The notes under the pieces: model-generated
Told to the model about the DNA's origin: nothing
Seen by the model: the letters and a program-made list of their open reading frames with translations, nothing else
The model's database searches: none
In this document: positions 32,038-41,127 of the stretch, in pieces
Numbering within the stretch: position 1 is the first letter of the stretch
How the letters are laid out: every line of letters starts with the position of its first letter
Source: Planctomycetales bacterium
GTDB taxonomy: Bacteria > Omnitrophota > Gorgyraeia > Gygaellales > Profunditerraquicolaceae
Assembly: GCA_005239725.1 (NCBI GenBank)
Contig: SBBM01000033.1
Span: forward strand, 1 to 48,632
Reading direction: 5' to 3'
DNA length: 48,632 nt
Made by a program: the position numbers and the translations under genes

Positions 32038-32385
32038 CTAATATTTTCTCTGGGCTTTGATTGTGCGTAAAACAATTGGTATGGGCTTTAACTTCGTCTC
32101 TTCTAATTTAATGCCAATTCTGTATTTGCCCGGCTCAAGCATACTTGACCAAACGCTGTGGCCCCGCACATTAATCGTCTCGCCGGTATCAACCATTTTG
32201 AGGTCTATATTTAAACGGGTCCCGGGCGGTAATCCTTTATTGGTTAATAAACACATTCCCTCAATACTTATATCATAAGTCTTGCTCGGGTTTTCTGTGT
32301 TCGGGCCGCTTTCAAGATAAGTTGTCGGTATGCCTATAGTAAATCGCGTAAATAGTCTTCTCTCTATTCCCCGGCCGTAATCCAT
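32038..32385 (-). CDS. PilZ domain protein (probable c-di-GMP receptor)
   Basis: A 115-residue single-domain protein. It carries the two parts of the PilZ c-di-GMP site: the arginine-rich ERRLFTRF near residue 8 (RxxxR pattern) and DISIEGMCL near residue 38 (D/NxSxxG). The strand pattern that follows (LNIDLKMVDTGETINVRGHSVWS, then YRIGIKL) fits the PilZ barrel. The ATG is preceded by TTGGAGG. It lies alone between the Etf genes and smc with a weak promoter of its own, and it is near the GGDEF gene. Its downstream target is unknown. Confidence 0.9.
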   Translation of the reverse strand: MDYGRGIERRLFTRFTIGIPTTYLESGPNTENPSKTYDISIEGMCLLTNKGLPPGTRLNIDLKMVDTGETINVRGHSVWSSMLEPGKYRIGIKLEETKLKPIPIVLRTIKAQRKY

Positions 32386-32400
32386 AACACCTCCAAATAA

Positions 32401-32429
32401 AATTTAACTTATTTTTCAGGAGATTGCAA
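32401..32429 (-). promoter_or_regulatory. Possible weak promoter for the PilZ gene
   Basis: On the minus strand TTGCAA (32424-32429) and TAAATT (32401-32406), each a 4/6 match, are 17 bases apart, just upstream of the ribosome binding site. The region is AT-rich, so chance matches are likely. Confidence 0.3.
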
Positions 32430-32484
32430 TAGAGAATGAACAGTTTAAGAAAGCGTTTTCAGCCAAGAATACTGGCTAGTTTTT

Positions 32485-32509
32485 ATCCCGCTTTGCGGGA
32501 TTTCGCTAG
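32485..32509. repeat. GCGAAAYCCCGC palindrome downstream of etfA
   Basis: ATCCCGC-TTT-GCGGGAT followed by TTCGCTAGG belongs to the family also present at 17719-17745 and 26814-26836. It separates etfA from the PilZ gene and could limit read-through, although no T-run follows it on the minus strand. Confidence 0.65.
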
Positions 32510-32528
32510 GTAATCTTTATTCAGGAGC

Positions 32529-33731
32529 TCATTTTTTGAGGGCTTCTTTAAATTTTTTAGTCAAGGCGGGGACTATCTGAAACAGGTCGCCAACGATTCC
32601 ATAAGTGGCATATTTAAAAATAGGCGCATCCGGGTCCTTGTTAATAGCAACGATGATTTTTGAGGAAGACATCCCGACAAGGTGCTGGATTTGTCCGGAA
32701 ATACCGCAGGCTATGTATATCTTCGGGGCAACTGTCCTGCCGGTCTGTCCTACCTGATGGGAATAAGGCATCCATCCGGAATCAACTGCAGCGCGTGAAG
32801 CCCCCATCGCAGCGTTCAACACATGGGCGAGTTCTTCCAGTATTTTAAAATTCTCAGGCCCGCCCATGCCGCGGCCGCCGGAAACAATTATATCCGCTTC
32901 CGCAAGGTTTACTAACGTCTCTATTTCTTCAACGATATCCAGAAGTTTTGTGCGCGAAGCATATAAAGAAGGGTCAAAATTTTCCCTGATAATCCTGCCC
33001 TTACGGTGTTTATCGGGCTCGATCGGCTGCATGACTTTATGCCTGACAGTTGCCATTTGTGGCCGGTAATTCGGTGAAATAATCGTAGCCATGATATTGC
33101 CGCCGAATGCCGGGCGGGTCTGTAACAATATCTTCCTTACCGGGTCAATATCCAATCCCGTGCAATCAGCGGTAAGCCCGGCTTTTATCCTGATTGCCAC
33201 GCGCGAAATTAAAGACCGGCCGATTGCCGTTGCCCCGCAGAGTAAAATTTCAGGCTTATGTTTCTTCACTAATTCAACCAGGATATTCGTATACGGCTCG
33301 TCCTGGAAATTCGCCAGTTCCGGCGCCTGGATTAAATAAATATTATCCGCCCCATGCCAGATTAGCTCATCCAGCTGGTCATCTAAATTATTCCCTATGA
33401 ATACGCCGCTTACCTGGCAGTTTAAACTTTTCGCTAATTCCTGGGCCTTACCTAAAAGTTCATAAGCGACAGACTGGACTTTGCCGTTCTTCTGTTCGAT
33501 AAACACCCATATCCCTTTGTAATCTTTGCTATCGGGGACTGCGCAGGTTGAAACCGGCTCTTCTTTTATTATGGCCTTAAGTTTACAGCTATGCACGCAC
33601 GCCCCGCAGATATTACACTTGGCCATGTCAATGCTTGCCTTCTTTTCCGTAATGCGTATGGCGTCAAAAGGGCAAACCTTAACACACAAAGCGCAGCCCG
33701 TGCATTTCTGAGAAATAATATGGATAGACAT
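32529..33731 (-). CDS. etfA: Electron transfer flavoprotein alpha subunit with N-terminal ferredoxin domain
   Basis: EtfA binds FAD and passes electrons between EtfB, the dehydrogenase and other carriers. The 400-residue protein starts with two [4Fe-4S] motifs ([11 protein letters not shown] and [11 protein letters not shown], residues about 10-50). An alpha N-domain follows, and then the FAD-binding C-domain with [42 protein letters not shown] and [10 protein letters not shown]. The ferredoxin extension resembles that of caffeoyl-CoA reductase-type (CarE) Etf and implies direct exchange with low-potential carriers. It follows etfB by 2 bases and forms a unit with the acyl-CoA dehydrogenase. 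Confidence 0.95.
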   Translation of the reverse strand: MSIHIISQKCTGCALCVKVCPFDAIRITEKKASIDMAKCNICGACVHSCKLKAIIKEEPVSTCAVPDSKDYKGIWVFIEQKNGKVQSVAYELLGKAQELAKSLNCQVSGVFIGNNLDDQLDELIWHGADNIYLIQAPELANFQDEPYTNILVELVKKHKPEILLCGATAIGRSLISRVAIRIKAGLTADCTGLDIDPVRKILLQTRPAFGGNIMATIISPNYRPQMATVRHKVMQPIEPDKHRKGRIIRENFDPSLYASRTKLLDIVEEIETLVNLAEADIIVSGGRGMGGPENFKILEELAHVLNAAMGASRAAVDSGWMPYSHQVGQTGRTVAPKIYIACGISGQIQHLVGMSSSKIIVAINKDPDAPIFKYATYGIVGDLFQIVPALTKKFKEALKK

Positions 33732-33733
33732 GA

Positions 33734-34516
33734 TTAATGGACCTCGTTTTTCAATAGATTTACTAATTTTTCCGCAATATCACCTGGTTCGCCAGTAAGC
33801 ATTTCCCCGCCCTTTCTCTGCGGAGGGGTAAAAATCTTGATTACCTGGGTAGGAGAGCCGTTAAGGCCTATCTGCTGCCCGTCTAAATTCAATTCCTTTT
33901 GCGTCCAGATTGTAATCTTTGCCGACTTTGCGCGCATTATCCCTTTAAGCGACGGAAGGCGCGGCTCATTTATTTCCTTTACAACCGTAAGTAATGCCGG
34001 TAGGGGCACCTCAATTACCTCAAAGCCCTCTTCCATCATTCTTTCTACGCGCATAACATTATTTTTTGCTTCCTCTATTTTCTTTACGTAAGTAACCTGA
34101 GGTATATCCAGATGCGTTGAAATCCCCGGCCCGACCTGAGCTGTATCTCCGTCGGATGCCTGTTTGCCGCAGATTATTAAGTCAAATTGCCCAATCTTCC
34201 TAATCGCTCCTGCTAAAGTATAGCTGGTTGCCCAGGTATCGCTTCCGGCAAAGGCGCGGTCACAAAGGAGTATACCCTCATCTATGCCCATTGACATTGC
34301 TTCCCTTAAACACGCCTCTGCCTGCGGAGGGCCCATAGTAATAACAGTTACCTTGCCGCCGAATTTTTCCTTAAGCCTTACGCCCTCTTCTATCGCGTAC
34401 ATATCGAAGGGATTGACGATAGATTTTACGCCTTCGCGGATAAGGGTGTTTGTTTCGGGGTTAATCCTGACATCCGTTGTCTCGGGAACTTGCTTTATGC
34501 AAACTATGATATTCAT
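33734..34516 (-). CDS. etfB: Electron transfer flavoprotein beta subunit
   Basis: The 260-residue partner of EtfA begins MNIIVCIKQVPETTDVRINP and shows GVKSIVNPFDMYAIEEG, ICGKQASDGDTAQVGPG and the C-terminal LPSLKGIMRAKSAKI. This subunit type can carry a second flavin that makes the Etf electron-bifurcating; that cannot be decided from motifs alone. It starts 1 base after the acyl-CoA dehydrogenase stop, with no separate ribosome binding site, so translation should be coupled. Confidence 0.95.
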   Translation of the reverse strand: MNIIVCIKQVPETTDVRINPETNTLIREGVKSIVNPFDMYAIEEGVRLKEKFGGKVTVITMGPPQAEACLREAMSMGIDEGILLCDRAFAGSDTWATSYTLAGAIRKIGQFDLIICGKQASDGDTAQVGPGISTHLDIPQVTYVKKIEEAKNNVMRVERMMEEGFEVIEVPLPALLTVVKEINEPRLPSLKGIMRAKSAKITIWTQKELNLDGQQIGLNGSPTQVIKIFTPPQRKGGEMLTGEPGDIAEKLVNLLKNEVH

Positions 34517-34517
34517 C

Positions 34518-35669
34518 TTATTTTGCCATCCCCTTGATTATCTCCAGCGCTATGATATTGCGCTGTATCTGATTCGTCCCTTCGTATATCTGGGTAATTT
34601 TGGCATCGCGCACGTATTTTTCAATAGGATAATCCTTCATATATCCGTAACCGCCGAACAACTGCAGGGCGTCAACCGTAACCTTCATGGCAACATCCGA
34701 GGCAAACATCTTGGCCATTGCCGATTCCTTGCCCACATCCTTAATCCCGGCGTCAACCATTCTGGCCGTAGAATAAACCAGGCCTCTTGCCGCTTCAATT
34801 TCGGTGGCCATGTCCGCAATCATCCACTGCACGCCCTGAAAACTGGATATAGCTTTTCCAAACTGCTGCCTTTCCCTGACGTATTTGACCGCCAACTCCA
34901 GCGCACCCTGGGCAATGCCGAGCGCCTGGGCTGCCACGCCCGGACGGGACATATCAAACGTCTTCATAGTAACAATAAAACCCATGCCTTCCCTGGCAAT
35001 CAGGTTTTCTTTGGGGATTTTACAGTCGGTAAATATAAGCTCGCGGGTTGAAGAAGCGCGTATGCCGAATTTATCCTCTTTTTTGCCGAATGTAAATCCG
35101 GGCGTGCCCTTTTCCACGATAAACGCAGAAGCGCCCCTTGCGCCTTTGCTCTTGTCCGTCATGGCAATGATAACATATGTTTCGGCATCGCCGCCGTTAG
35201 TTATAAAATGCTTCAGCCCGTTTAAAACATAGTAGTTGCCTTCTTTTTTGGCAGTGGTTTTAATTGCCGAGGCATCAGAGCCTGCCTCGGGCTCGGTAAC
35301 GGCAAAAGCCGCTACTTTCTTGCCCTTTGCCAGGTCAGGAAGGTATTTCTTCTTCTGTTCATCGCTTCCGAAAAGCACTATCGGGAACGTGCCCAAAGCC
35401 GAAGCAGCATAGCAAACCGCGATACCGCCGCAGGCGCGCGCCAGTTCCTCGGTAGCAAGGCATAAATTCAATACGTTTACGCTCATCCCGCCGTATTCTT
35501 CGGGTATAAACAAACCGAACATATCCGCCCCTGCCAAGACTTTTATGATTTCCCAGGGATACTCTTCGCTGATATCATATTTTGCGGCAACCGGCCGTAT
35601 CTTTTCCTCGGCTATCTTATGCGCCAAATCTTTAATCATTTTTTGCTCTTCAGTCAACAAATAATCCAT
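34518..35669 (-). CDS. Acyl-CoA dehydrogenase (short-chain, butyryl-CoA-dehydrogenase type)
   Basis: FAD enzyme that interconverts acyl-CoA and 2-enoyl-CoA. The 383-residue protein has FAVTEPEAGSDASA, YVLNGLKHFITNGG, the RQQFGKAISSFQGVQWMIADM segment (short form QFGKAISSFQ), LFGGYGYMKDYPIEKYVRD, and the catalytic-base motif YEGTNQIQRNIIA, where the glutamate is at the usual Bcd position. Its coupling to etfB and a ferredoxin-bearing etfA suggests enoyl-CoA reduction with electron confurcation or bifurcation rather than beta-oxidation only. An AGGAGG-like site precedes the ATG. The exact substrate chain is unknown. Confidence 0.94.
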   Translation of the reverse strand: MDYLLTEEQKMIKDLAHKIAEEKIRPVAAKYDISEEYPWEIIKVLAGADMFGLFIPEEYGGMSVNVLNLCLATEELARACGGIAVCYAASALGTFPIVLFGSDEQKKKYLPDLAKGKKVAAFAVTEPEAGSDASAIKTTAKKEGNYYVLNGLKHFITNGGDAETYVIIAMTDKSKGARGASAFIVEKGTPGFTFGKKEDKFGIRASSTRELIFTDCKIPKENLIAREGMGFIVTMKTFDMSRPGVAAQALGIAQGALELAVKYVRERQQFGKAISSFQGVQWMIADMATEIEAARGLVYSTARMVDAGIKDVGKESAMAKMFASDVAMKVTVDALQLFGGYGYMKDYPIEKYVRDAKITQIYEGTNQIQRNIIALEIIKGMAK

Positions 35670-35693
35670 CAGTCCTCCTTTTGACCTTTACCC

Positions 35694-35720
35694 TGTCTGC
35701 CACCCATCTGGCGGCAGGCA
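35694..35720. repeat. Palindromic repeat upstream of the acyl-CoA dehydrogenase gene
   Basis: CCTGTCTGCC and GGCGGCAGG arms around CACCCATCT form an imperfect stem. The GCC-GGC/GGCAGGCA composition resembles the LeuD-end repeat at 41140-41157. No promoter was recognised in this 69-base gap. Confidence 0.5.
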
Positions 35721-35738
35721 TTTAAGAAATGGAACGGG

Positions 35739-36194
35739 TTACAACTGTTTGATTAAAGCGATTTCCTGGCAATCCGGGAATTTGGGGCAGTTTATGCATT
35801 CAGCCCATACTTTATGTGGTAATTCGGAATGTTTTACCTTTTTAAATCCGAACTTCTTAAAATATTCAGGCTTATAGGTGAGCACAAAAACCCTTTTTGC
35901 GCCCAAATGCTTTGCTTCTCTAATACAGGTCAGGGCAAGTTCCTCGCCTATTCCTTTTTTTTGCTTATTTTTTTGCACTGCCAATGAGCGTATCTCGGCA
36001 AAATCAGCCCATGAAACATGCAAGGCAGCGCAACCCACAATCCTTTTATTTTCTTCGGCTACCCAGAAATCCCTTATCCCCTCATACAATTCATTAAGAG
36101 AACGCGGGAGCATGATATCCTGTCTTGAATAAAAATTAATCAAATTCTGTATTTGTTTTATATCCGGAATCTTTGCTTTTCTTATTGTAACCAT
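35739..36194 (-). CDS. argA: Short-form N-acetylglutamate synthase-like GNAT acetyltransferase
   Basis: A 151-residue GNAT protein. The acetyl-CoA loop region is VQKNKQKKGIGEELALTCI, and the C-terminus LPHKVWAECINCPKFPDCQE-like carries three cysteines (ECINCPKFPDC). That tail is a hallmark of the short ArgA acetyltransferases, which make N-acetylglutamate from glutamate and acetyl-CoA for arginine synthesis without a kinase-like domain. It starts directly at the glgC stop. No other arginine gene is in the window, so the assignment rests on sequence. Confidence 0.8.
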   Translation of the reverse strand: MVTIRKAKIPDIKQIQNLINFYSRQDIMLPRSLNELYEGIRDFWVAEENKRIVGCAALHVSWADFAEIRSLAVQKNKQKKGIGEELALTCIREAKHLGAKRVFVLTYKPEYFKKFGFKKVKHSELPHKVWAECINCPKFPDCQEIALIKQL

Positions 36195-37417
36195 TATATA
36201 TGAGTCCCTTTTGCTACCACCACAATACCCGACTCGCTGACAAAGAACCTCTTCCTGTCCTCTTCCAGGTCATAACCGATAACCATGCCCTGGGGTATAT
36301 TTACATCCTTATCTATTATTGTCCTTTTTATCTTGGCATGCCTTCCCACATTGACACCTTCCATAAGTATGGAATCGTAAACCTGGGAATAACTATTGAT
36401 TCTCACGTTGGGAGAAAGTATCGAACGTTTTACCTGCCCGCCGCTGATAATACAACCTCCGGAGACAAGAGAATCCAAGGCCAGGCCCACCCTCCCGGTA
36501 ATCTCCTCTCCGGCGAAAACCGTTTTTGCTGGAGGGAACTGCTCCTGGTAAGTACGTATCGGCCAGTTTTTGTCATAGAGGTTAAAAATAGGGTCCACCT
36601 CAACCAGGTCCATGTTTGCCTCATAATAGGCGTCCAATGTCCCGATATCACGCCAGTATTTCGCCACATTTTTATTCTCATCGATAAAGTTATAGATTGC
36701 TATCTTTAAATTCTTCTTAAGCATCTGGGGGATTATATCCTTGCCGAAATCATGGGTAGAGTCTTTTTTTCTGGCATCTTCGGCTAATTCGTCATCCAGG
36801 ATTTTATGCTTAAATACATAAATACCCATTGAGGCGTATATTTTATCGGGGTGCCCCGGTATAGTCTTGGGGGCATGCGGTTTTTCCTGAAAATCCTGAA
36901 CCCGGCCGTGGGTGTCCACATCAAGCACGCCTAAGTGTCCGGCCTTGGACTTATCCACCTCAACAACCCCCACAGTCAAATCCGCGTCTTCTTGGCGGTG
37001 AAAATCTACTAAAGTAGAATAATCCATTTTATAAATATGGTCGCCGGCCAAAATCAACACATCCCGGGGATTATCCATTTCCAGGGTATAGAGGTTCTGA
37101 TAAATTGCATCGGCAGTGCCCAGGTACCAGGTTTCACCCAGGCGCTGCTGGGCAGGCAATAATTCAATGTATTCGCCCAATTCCGAAGACAAAATATTCC
37201 ACCCCAGGCGTATGTGACGTTGTAAAGATGCAGACTTATACTGCGTCAGGACAAAAACCTTGCGTAACCCCGAATTGACGCAGTTACTCAGGGTAAAATC
37301 AATAATCCGGTAAATCCCGCCAAAGGGGACAGCCGGTTTTGTGCGGTCTTTGGTCAAAGGCCACAGCCTCTCGCCTTTCCCCCCTGCCATAATAAAAGTT
37401 ATAACATCCCCTCTCAT
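36194..37417 (-). CDS. glgC: Glucose-1-phosphate adenylyltransferase GlgC
   Basis: GlgC makes ADP-glucose for glycogen synthesis. The 407-residue protein has the nucleotide-binding start MAGGKGERLWPLTKDRTKPA, the GGIYRIIDFTLSNC signature, AGDHIYKMDY, the DFGKDIIP segment, and the C-terminal left-handed beta-helix region (INSYSQVYDSILMEGVNVG). Its start codon overlaps the marC stop (TAATG). A role in carbon storage is expected. Confidence 0.95.
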   Translation of the reverse strand: MRGDVITFIMAGGKGERLWPLTKDRTKPAVPFGGIYRIIDFTLSNCVNSGLRKVFVLTQYKSASLQRHIRLGWNILSSELGEYIELLPAQQRLGETWYLGTADAIYQNLYTLEMDNPRDVLILAGDHIYKMDYSTLVDFHRQEDADLTVGVVEVDKSKAGHLGVLDVDTHGRVQDFQEKPHAPKTIPGHPDKIYASMGIYVFKHKILDDELAEDARKKDSTHDFGKDIIPQMLKKNLKIAIYNFIDENKNVAKYWRDIGTLDAYYEANMDLVEVDPIFNLYDKNWPIRTYQEQFPPAKTVFAGEEITGRVGLALDSLVSGGCIISGGQVKRSILSPNVRINSYSQVYDSILMEGVNVGRHAKIKRTIIDKDVNIPQGMVIGYDLEEDRKRFFVSESGIVVVAKGTHI

Positions 37418-38013
37418 TATAGCTGTACCCCCATCATCCCTCTTCTTACCATCATTACGCCTATTGCCGCAAGTAAAATATACATAATCTTAGAGAATGC
37501 CCTGGTGCCTCCGGGGCCCATTAATTTCATAAAGAAATCCGCGCGGCTTAAAGTTACCCAAACAAAAAACATATTTAAAATCAAGGAGACAAATGTCGCA
37601 AACATTCCGTAGCTATCCACCATCATGAGCGTCGTAGTCAATACCGCAGGGCCGGTAATCAAAGGCGTGCCGAGCGGAAAAACTCCGGCATCCTTATCGT
37701 GACTGTCCATAGAAAAAACCTTGCCTGCCGCCGGCATAAGCAAGCGCACGGAGATAAAAAACAGAAGCAGACCTCCGGCAATCTGAAAATCCGATATGGT
37801 AATACCGATGAACCTGATTATCCACTTGCCTATGAACATAAATAAAATAGCCACTATAGTCGCTGTGGCAGTAGAGTTTATAATAATCTTATGCCTTTGT
37901 CTCTTACTGGTGCCCTCAACAAGCGAAATAAACAAAGGTATATTGCCTATGGCATCTACCGCAACAAATATAGGTATAAACGTAAGTATATAGGGCTGAA
38001 TAGCATTTAACAT
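37417..38013 (-). CDS. MarC/UPF0056-family integral membrane protein
   Basis: A protein of about 200 residues with six predicted membrane helices. It has the family pattern FVAVDAIGNIPLFISL near the N-terminus, FSMDSHDKDAGVFPLGTPLITGPAVLTT in the middle (short form FPLGTPLITGP), and a second half FMKLMGPGGTRAFSKIMYILLAAIGVMMVRRG. Function of the family is unsettled; it is not a proven antibiotic-resistance determinant. The track begins at a GTG 14 codons upstream, and I prefer the ATG at 38013 (MLNAIQPYILTF). Neither start has a well-placed ribosome binding site. Confidence 0.85.
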   Translation of the reverse strand: MLNAIQPYILTFIPIFVAVDAIGNIPLFISLVEGTSKRQRHKIIINSTATATIVAILFMFIGKWIIRFIGITISDFQIAGGLLLFFISVRLLMPAAGKVFSMDSHDKDAGVFPLGTPLITGPAVLTTTLMMVDSYGMFATFVSLILNMFFVWVTLSRADFFMKLMGPGGTRAFSKIMYILLAAIGVMMVRRGMMGVQL

Positions 38014-38068
38014 GGTTTGTATATTATATATAAAATTCCTCCAAAAAACAAGCACCTTTAAAAATATT

Positions 38069-38812
38069 TTAGTACCTGACCCTTAACAAGCAAAGCCCGC
38101 AAGCCGGCGCAGTCGGCCCGGCAAGTTTTCTGTTTTTTGAATCAAGTATGCGCTTTAGCCCGCCCGGTCGAAGATTACCTTCGCCCACCTGAATAAGGGT
38201 GCCGGTAATGTTACGTATCATATTGCGCAGGAATCCATTGGCCGTAAAATCCAGGTAAATAAAATCCCCGTTTTTTTTTATTCTTATACTCTTGATGTTA
38301 CGCACGCCGGCTTTGTCCTTATTATCTGCACCATTCTTAAACGCTGTAAAATCATGTTTGCCTATCAAATAACGGCTTGCCTGGCGCATACGTTTCAGGT
38401 TTAAGCGATGATGCGGATAAAAATAAACCCTGCCGCGCAGAAAAACCGAAGGAAACTTCCGGTTCAATATGACGTAGCGGTAAGTTTTAGACTTTGCGCC
38501 ATAACGGCTGTGAAAATCAGGCCTGACCCGGCGGAATGCGGTTATTTTAATATCTTCGGGCAGAATAGAGTTTAATGAATATTGGAGTTTGGGAAGGGGA
38601 ATTTTGCTCTTGGTGGTAAAATTCGCTATCTGTGCCTGGGCGTGCACCCCGGCGTCAGTACGGCCGGCTGCAATAACTTTAACTTTTTCGCGTAGGACCT
38701 TAAATAAGGCTGCCTCAACTATATCCTGAATCGTGCGGGGTGTATTCTTTTGATGCTGCCAGCCGCAATAATTCGTCCCCTCGTATTCAAGGGTAAGCTT
38801 TATGTTACGCAT
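38069..38812 (-). CDS. truA: tRNA pseudouridine(38-40) synthase TruA
   Basis: TruA modifies the anticodon stem-loop at positions 38-40. Motifs are YEGTNYCGWQHQ, the catalytic aspartate in AAGRTDAGVHA, and GFLRNMIRNITGTLIQVG near the C-terminus. The track uses a TTG inside the asd end. The ATG five codons later (38812; MRNIKLTLEY, 247 residues) fits the family better and leaves a 7-base gap to asd. Confidence 0.94.
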   Translation of the reverse strand: MRNIKLTLEYEGTNYCGWQHQKNTPRTIQDIVEAALFKVLREKVKVIAAGRTDAGVHAQAQIANFTTKSKIPLPKLQYSLNSILPEDIKITAFRRVRPDFHSRYGAKSKTYRYVILNRKFPSVFLRGRVYFYPHHRLNLKRMRQASRYLIGKHDFTAFKNGADNKDKAGVRNIKSIRIKKNGDFIYLDFTANGFLRNMIRNITGTLIQVGEGNLRPGGLKRILDSKNRKLAGPTAPACGLCLLRVRY

Positions 38813-38819
38813 CAACTGC

Positions 38820-39836
38820 TTACTCAATTAGTTTTTCGGCAATCTGGACGGCATTTAACGCAGCACCCTTAAGGAGGTTATCGGCAACCACCCACAACCA
38901 GAGCCCGTTCTTGACAAAACAGTCGCTGCGGATTCTGCCGACAAAAACCTCATCTTTACCCTCTATGTCTTTGGGCATGGGATAAAGGCCCTTCCTTGAG
39001 TCATCCATAACAATGGTGCCCGGGGATTTGGATAACAATGCCCTCACCTGCTGCACAGTAATGGCTTTAGCGGTTTCGAGGTAGATAGATTCGGAATGAC
39101 CTGTCCTTACCGGCACCCTGACGGTAGTCGCGGTAATCTTTATCTTGGCGTCGTGCATGATTTTATGCGTTTCCCTGACCAGCTTCCATTCCTCGCTCGT
39201 ATAATCGCATTCGGCAAATCCGCCGATTTGGGGAAAAACATTAAAGGCAAGCTGCTGCGGCATGGATTTCTTTTCCACTTTAGCCTCAATAGTTGTAAAA
39301 CCGGAACTTGCGATTGAAGAAATCTCTTCATTCAGCTGGTCAACCGCGCCTTTGCCGGCTCCTGAAGAGGCCTGAAGGGTTGTCAGAATAATCCTCTTTA
39401 TCCCAAATTTTTTGTAAATCGGCCATAAAACCACAACCATCTGAATAGTTGAACAGTTGGGATTGGCAATTATACCTTTATGCTTTTTAATATCCCTGGC
39501 ATTTACTTCCGGGACTACGAGGGGGACTTTCGGGTCCATGCGAAAGTCTGCCCCGTTATCAATAACTATTGCCCCTCTTTTTACCGCTTCAGCCGCGTAA
39601 GTTACGGCCGCGCCTTTTTCCCCTTCCGTGCCGGCAAACAAAGCAATGTCTATTCCGTCAAAACCTTCCGGAGAGATAAGCTTTACCGAATATTTTTCTC
39701 CGTCAACCTCGATATCCCTTGCCGAACGGGCAAAAACGCGCAATTCCCCGACGGGAAAACTACGTTTCTTTAGACAGCGCAGCATCTCTAATCCCACTGC
39801 GCCCACACCTACTACCGCAACATTATATTTTTTCAT
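38820..39836 (-). CDS. asd: Aspartate-semialdehyde dehydrogenase
   Basis: Asd reduces aspartyl phosphate to the semialdehyde for lysine, diaminopimelate, threonine and methionine synthesis. The 338-residue protein has the NADP-binding start VAVVGVGAVGLEML, the catalytic cysteine Cys128 in IIANPNCSTIQ, LQASSGAGKGAVDQL, and VRVPVRTGHSESIYLE. It overlaps the LeuB-like gene by 4 bases. Confidence 0.96.
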   Translation of the reverse strand: MKKYNVAVVGVGAVGLEMLRCLKKRSFPVGELRVFARSARDIEVDGEKYSVKLISPEGFDGIDIALFAGTEGEKGAAVTYAAEAVKRGAIVIDNGADFRMDPKVPLVVPEVNARDIKKHKGIIANPNCSTIQMVVVLWPIYKKFGIKRIILTTLQASSGAGKGAVDQLNEEISSIASSGFTTIEAKVEKKSMPQQLAFNVFPQIGGFAECDYTSEEWKLVRETHKIMHDAKIKITATTVRVPVRTGHSESIYLETAKAITVQQVRALLSKSPGTIVMDDSRKGLYPMPKDIEGKDEVFVGRIRSDCFVKNGLWLWVVADNLLKGAALNAVQIAEKLIE

Positions 39837-40882
39837 AGATTCTCCACGACTAAATCCCCTACTTCGGTGGTCGAATACCCCATTTTGCCCGCGGCAAGGG
39901 ATTTTAATTTTGTTCTAACCAGTTTTATAACCGCATCCTCAATTGCCTTACCTGCTTTTTCTTCGCCTAAATTTTCCAGCATCATCCCGCAGGCGCAAAT
40001 CGCCGCCAAAGGGTTAATTACATTTTTGCCGGTATATTTCGGAGCGCTTCCGCCTATGGGCTCAAACATAGATACGCCCTGTGGGTTGATATTTCCGCCG
40101 GCGGCAATACCCATTCCACCCTGAATCATCGCCCCTAAATCGGTAATAATATCACCGAACATATTATCGGTAACAATCACGTCAAACCATTCGGGATTTT
40201 TAACAAACCACATCGTGGTAGCGTCAACATGGGTATAGTCTGTGGCAATATCCGGGTATTCCCTGGCCATCTCATTAAAAGTCCTTTCCCATAAATCCCA
40301 GGCGTAAGTCAACACATTGGTCTTGCCACAAAGGGTAAGCTTTTTCTTTTTGTTGCGCTTACGCGTATATTCAAAGGCATAACGGATGCAGCGCTCAACG
40401 CCTTTACGGGTATTATAAGAAATCTGTATGGCCACTTCATCCTTAGTGCCTTTATCCTTAAATTCTCCCATTCCCTTATAAAGCCCTTCCGAATTCTCGC
40501 GCACGACTACAAAATCAATGTCTTCGGGCTTCTTATCCTTTAAGGGGCAGAAATTGGAATTGTATAATTTCACCGGCCGCAAGTTTATATATTGCTCAAG
40601 GGCAAACCTTAACTTAAGCAATACCCCGGTCTCAATAATCCCCGGTTTTACATTCGGATCGCCCACAGCGCCGAGATAAATTGCATTATATTTTTTTAAT
40701 TCCTCAACATCGCTATCGCTAACGAGATTACCGGTATTTAAATACCTCTGGCCGCTAAAATCAAAAACCCTTGTTTCATATTTAAAAGCGAATTTGCGGC
40801 TTGCGGCCTGCAAAACCTTCAGGCCCTCATTAACTACCTCTGGCCCCGTACCGTCTCCGGGTATGACCGCTATTTTATGCAT
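39833..40882 (-). CDS. leuB: 3-isopropylmalate dehydrogenase-type decarboxylating dehydrogenase (LeuB-like)
   Basis: A 349-residue member of the isopropylmalate/isocitrate dehydrogenase family. It starts with [21 protein letters not shown] and has the metal and substrate region [21 protein letters not shown], then [21 protein letters not shown]. The substrate loop reads [13 protein letters not shown], closer to archaeal-type LeuB, homoisocitrate or tartrate dehydrogenases than to E. coli LeuB. The neighbouring leuC and leuD make a leucine-pathway role most likely. It is 23 bases from a small unknown gene and overlaps asd by 4. Confidence 0.85.
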   Translation of the reverse strand: MHKIAVIPGDGTGPEVVNEGLKVLQAASRKFAFKYETRVFDFSGQRYLNTGNLVSDSDVEELKKYNAIYLGAVGDPNVKPGIIETGVLLKLRFALEQYINLRPVKLYNSNFCPLKDKKPEDIDFVVVRENSEGLYKGMGEFKDKGTKDEVAIQISYNTRKGVERCIRYAFEYTRKRNKKKKLTLCGKTNVLTYAWDLWERTFNEMAREYPDIATDYTHVDATTMWFVKNPEWFDVIVTDNMFGDIITDLGAMIQGGMGIAAGGNINPQGVSMFEPIGGSAPKYTGKNVINPLAAICACGMMLENLGEEKAGKAIEDAVIKLVRTKLKSLAAGKMGYSTTEVGDLVVENL

Positions 40883-40905
40883 TTATCCTGTCCTCGCGTT
40901 AAAGC

Positions 40906-41127
40906 CTAAATCTCCTCAATCCACTTTATGGACGATTTGTTTAAAACAATGCTTTTCTTTTTTTCTCCTGTCACGTATTCCACTTCGGTTACCGCGATGA
41001 AACTTTCGCGCTCACGATTCATAAAATCCAGGACCCGCTCGCCCGGGTTGATATGGATAAAACCTTTAAGCTGGCACTCCCTATCACAGATGATATTGAC
41101 GTTGTGTCTTTCCTTTTCCACTTTCAT
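40906..41127 (-). CDS. Small protein of unknown function in the leucine gene cluster
   Basis: A 73-residue protein, MKVEKERHNVNIICDRECQL through FIHINPGERVLDFMNRE, ending SIVLNKSSIKWIEEI. It has no signal peptide or membrane segment and looks like a compact mostly-beta domain (alternating strands, one short helix). A strong GGGAGG ribosome binding site lies 5 bases upstream of the ATG, at the edge of the GGCAGGCAGG repeat. Its start overlaps the leuD end. I do not recognise a function. The only clue is co-transcription with leuC, leuD and the dehydrogenase. Confidence 0.75.
   Translation of the reverse strand: MKVEKERHNVNIICDRECQLKGFIHINPGERVLDFMNRERESFIAVTEVEYVTGEKKKSIVLNKSSIKWIEEI

Noticed and set aside
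31981-32060. Short plus-strand ORF (MKDYLERLFG...) after the PilZ gene
   Set aside because: It encodes 19 residues, has no ribosome binding site and overlaps the PilZ stop, so it is most likely chance.
37417-38055. MarC as an antibiotic-resistance gene
   Set aside because: The name is historical. Family members are not shown to confer resistance, so it is listed only as a membrane protein of unknown role.
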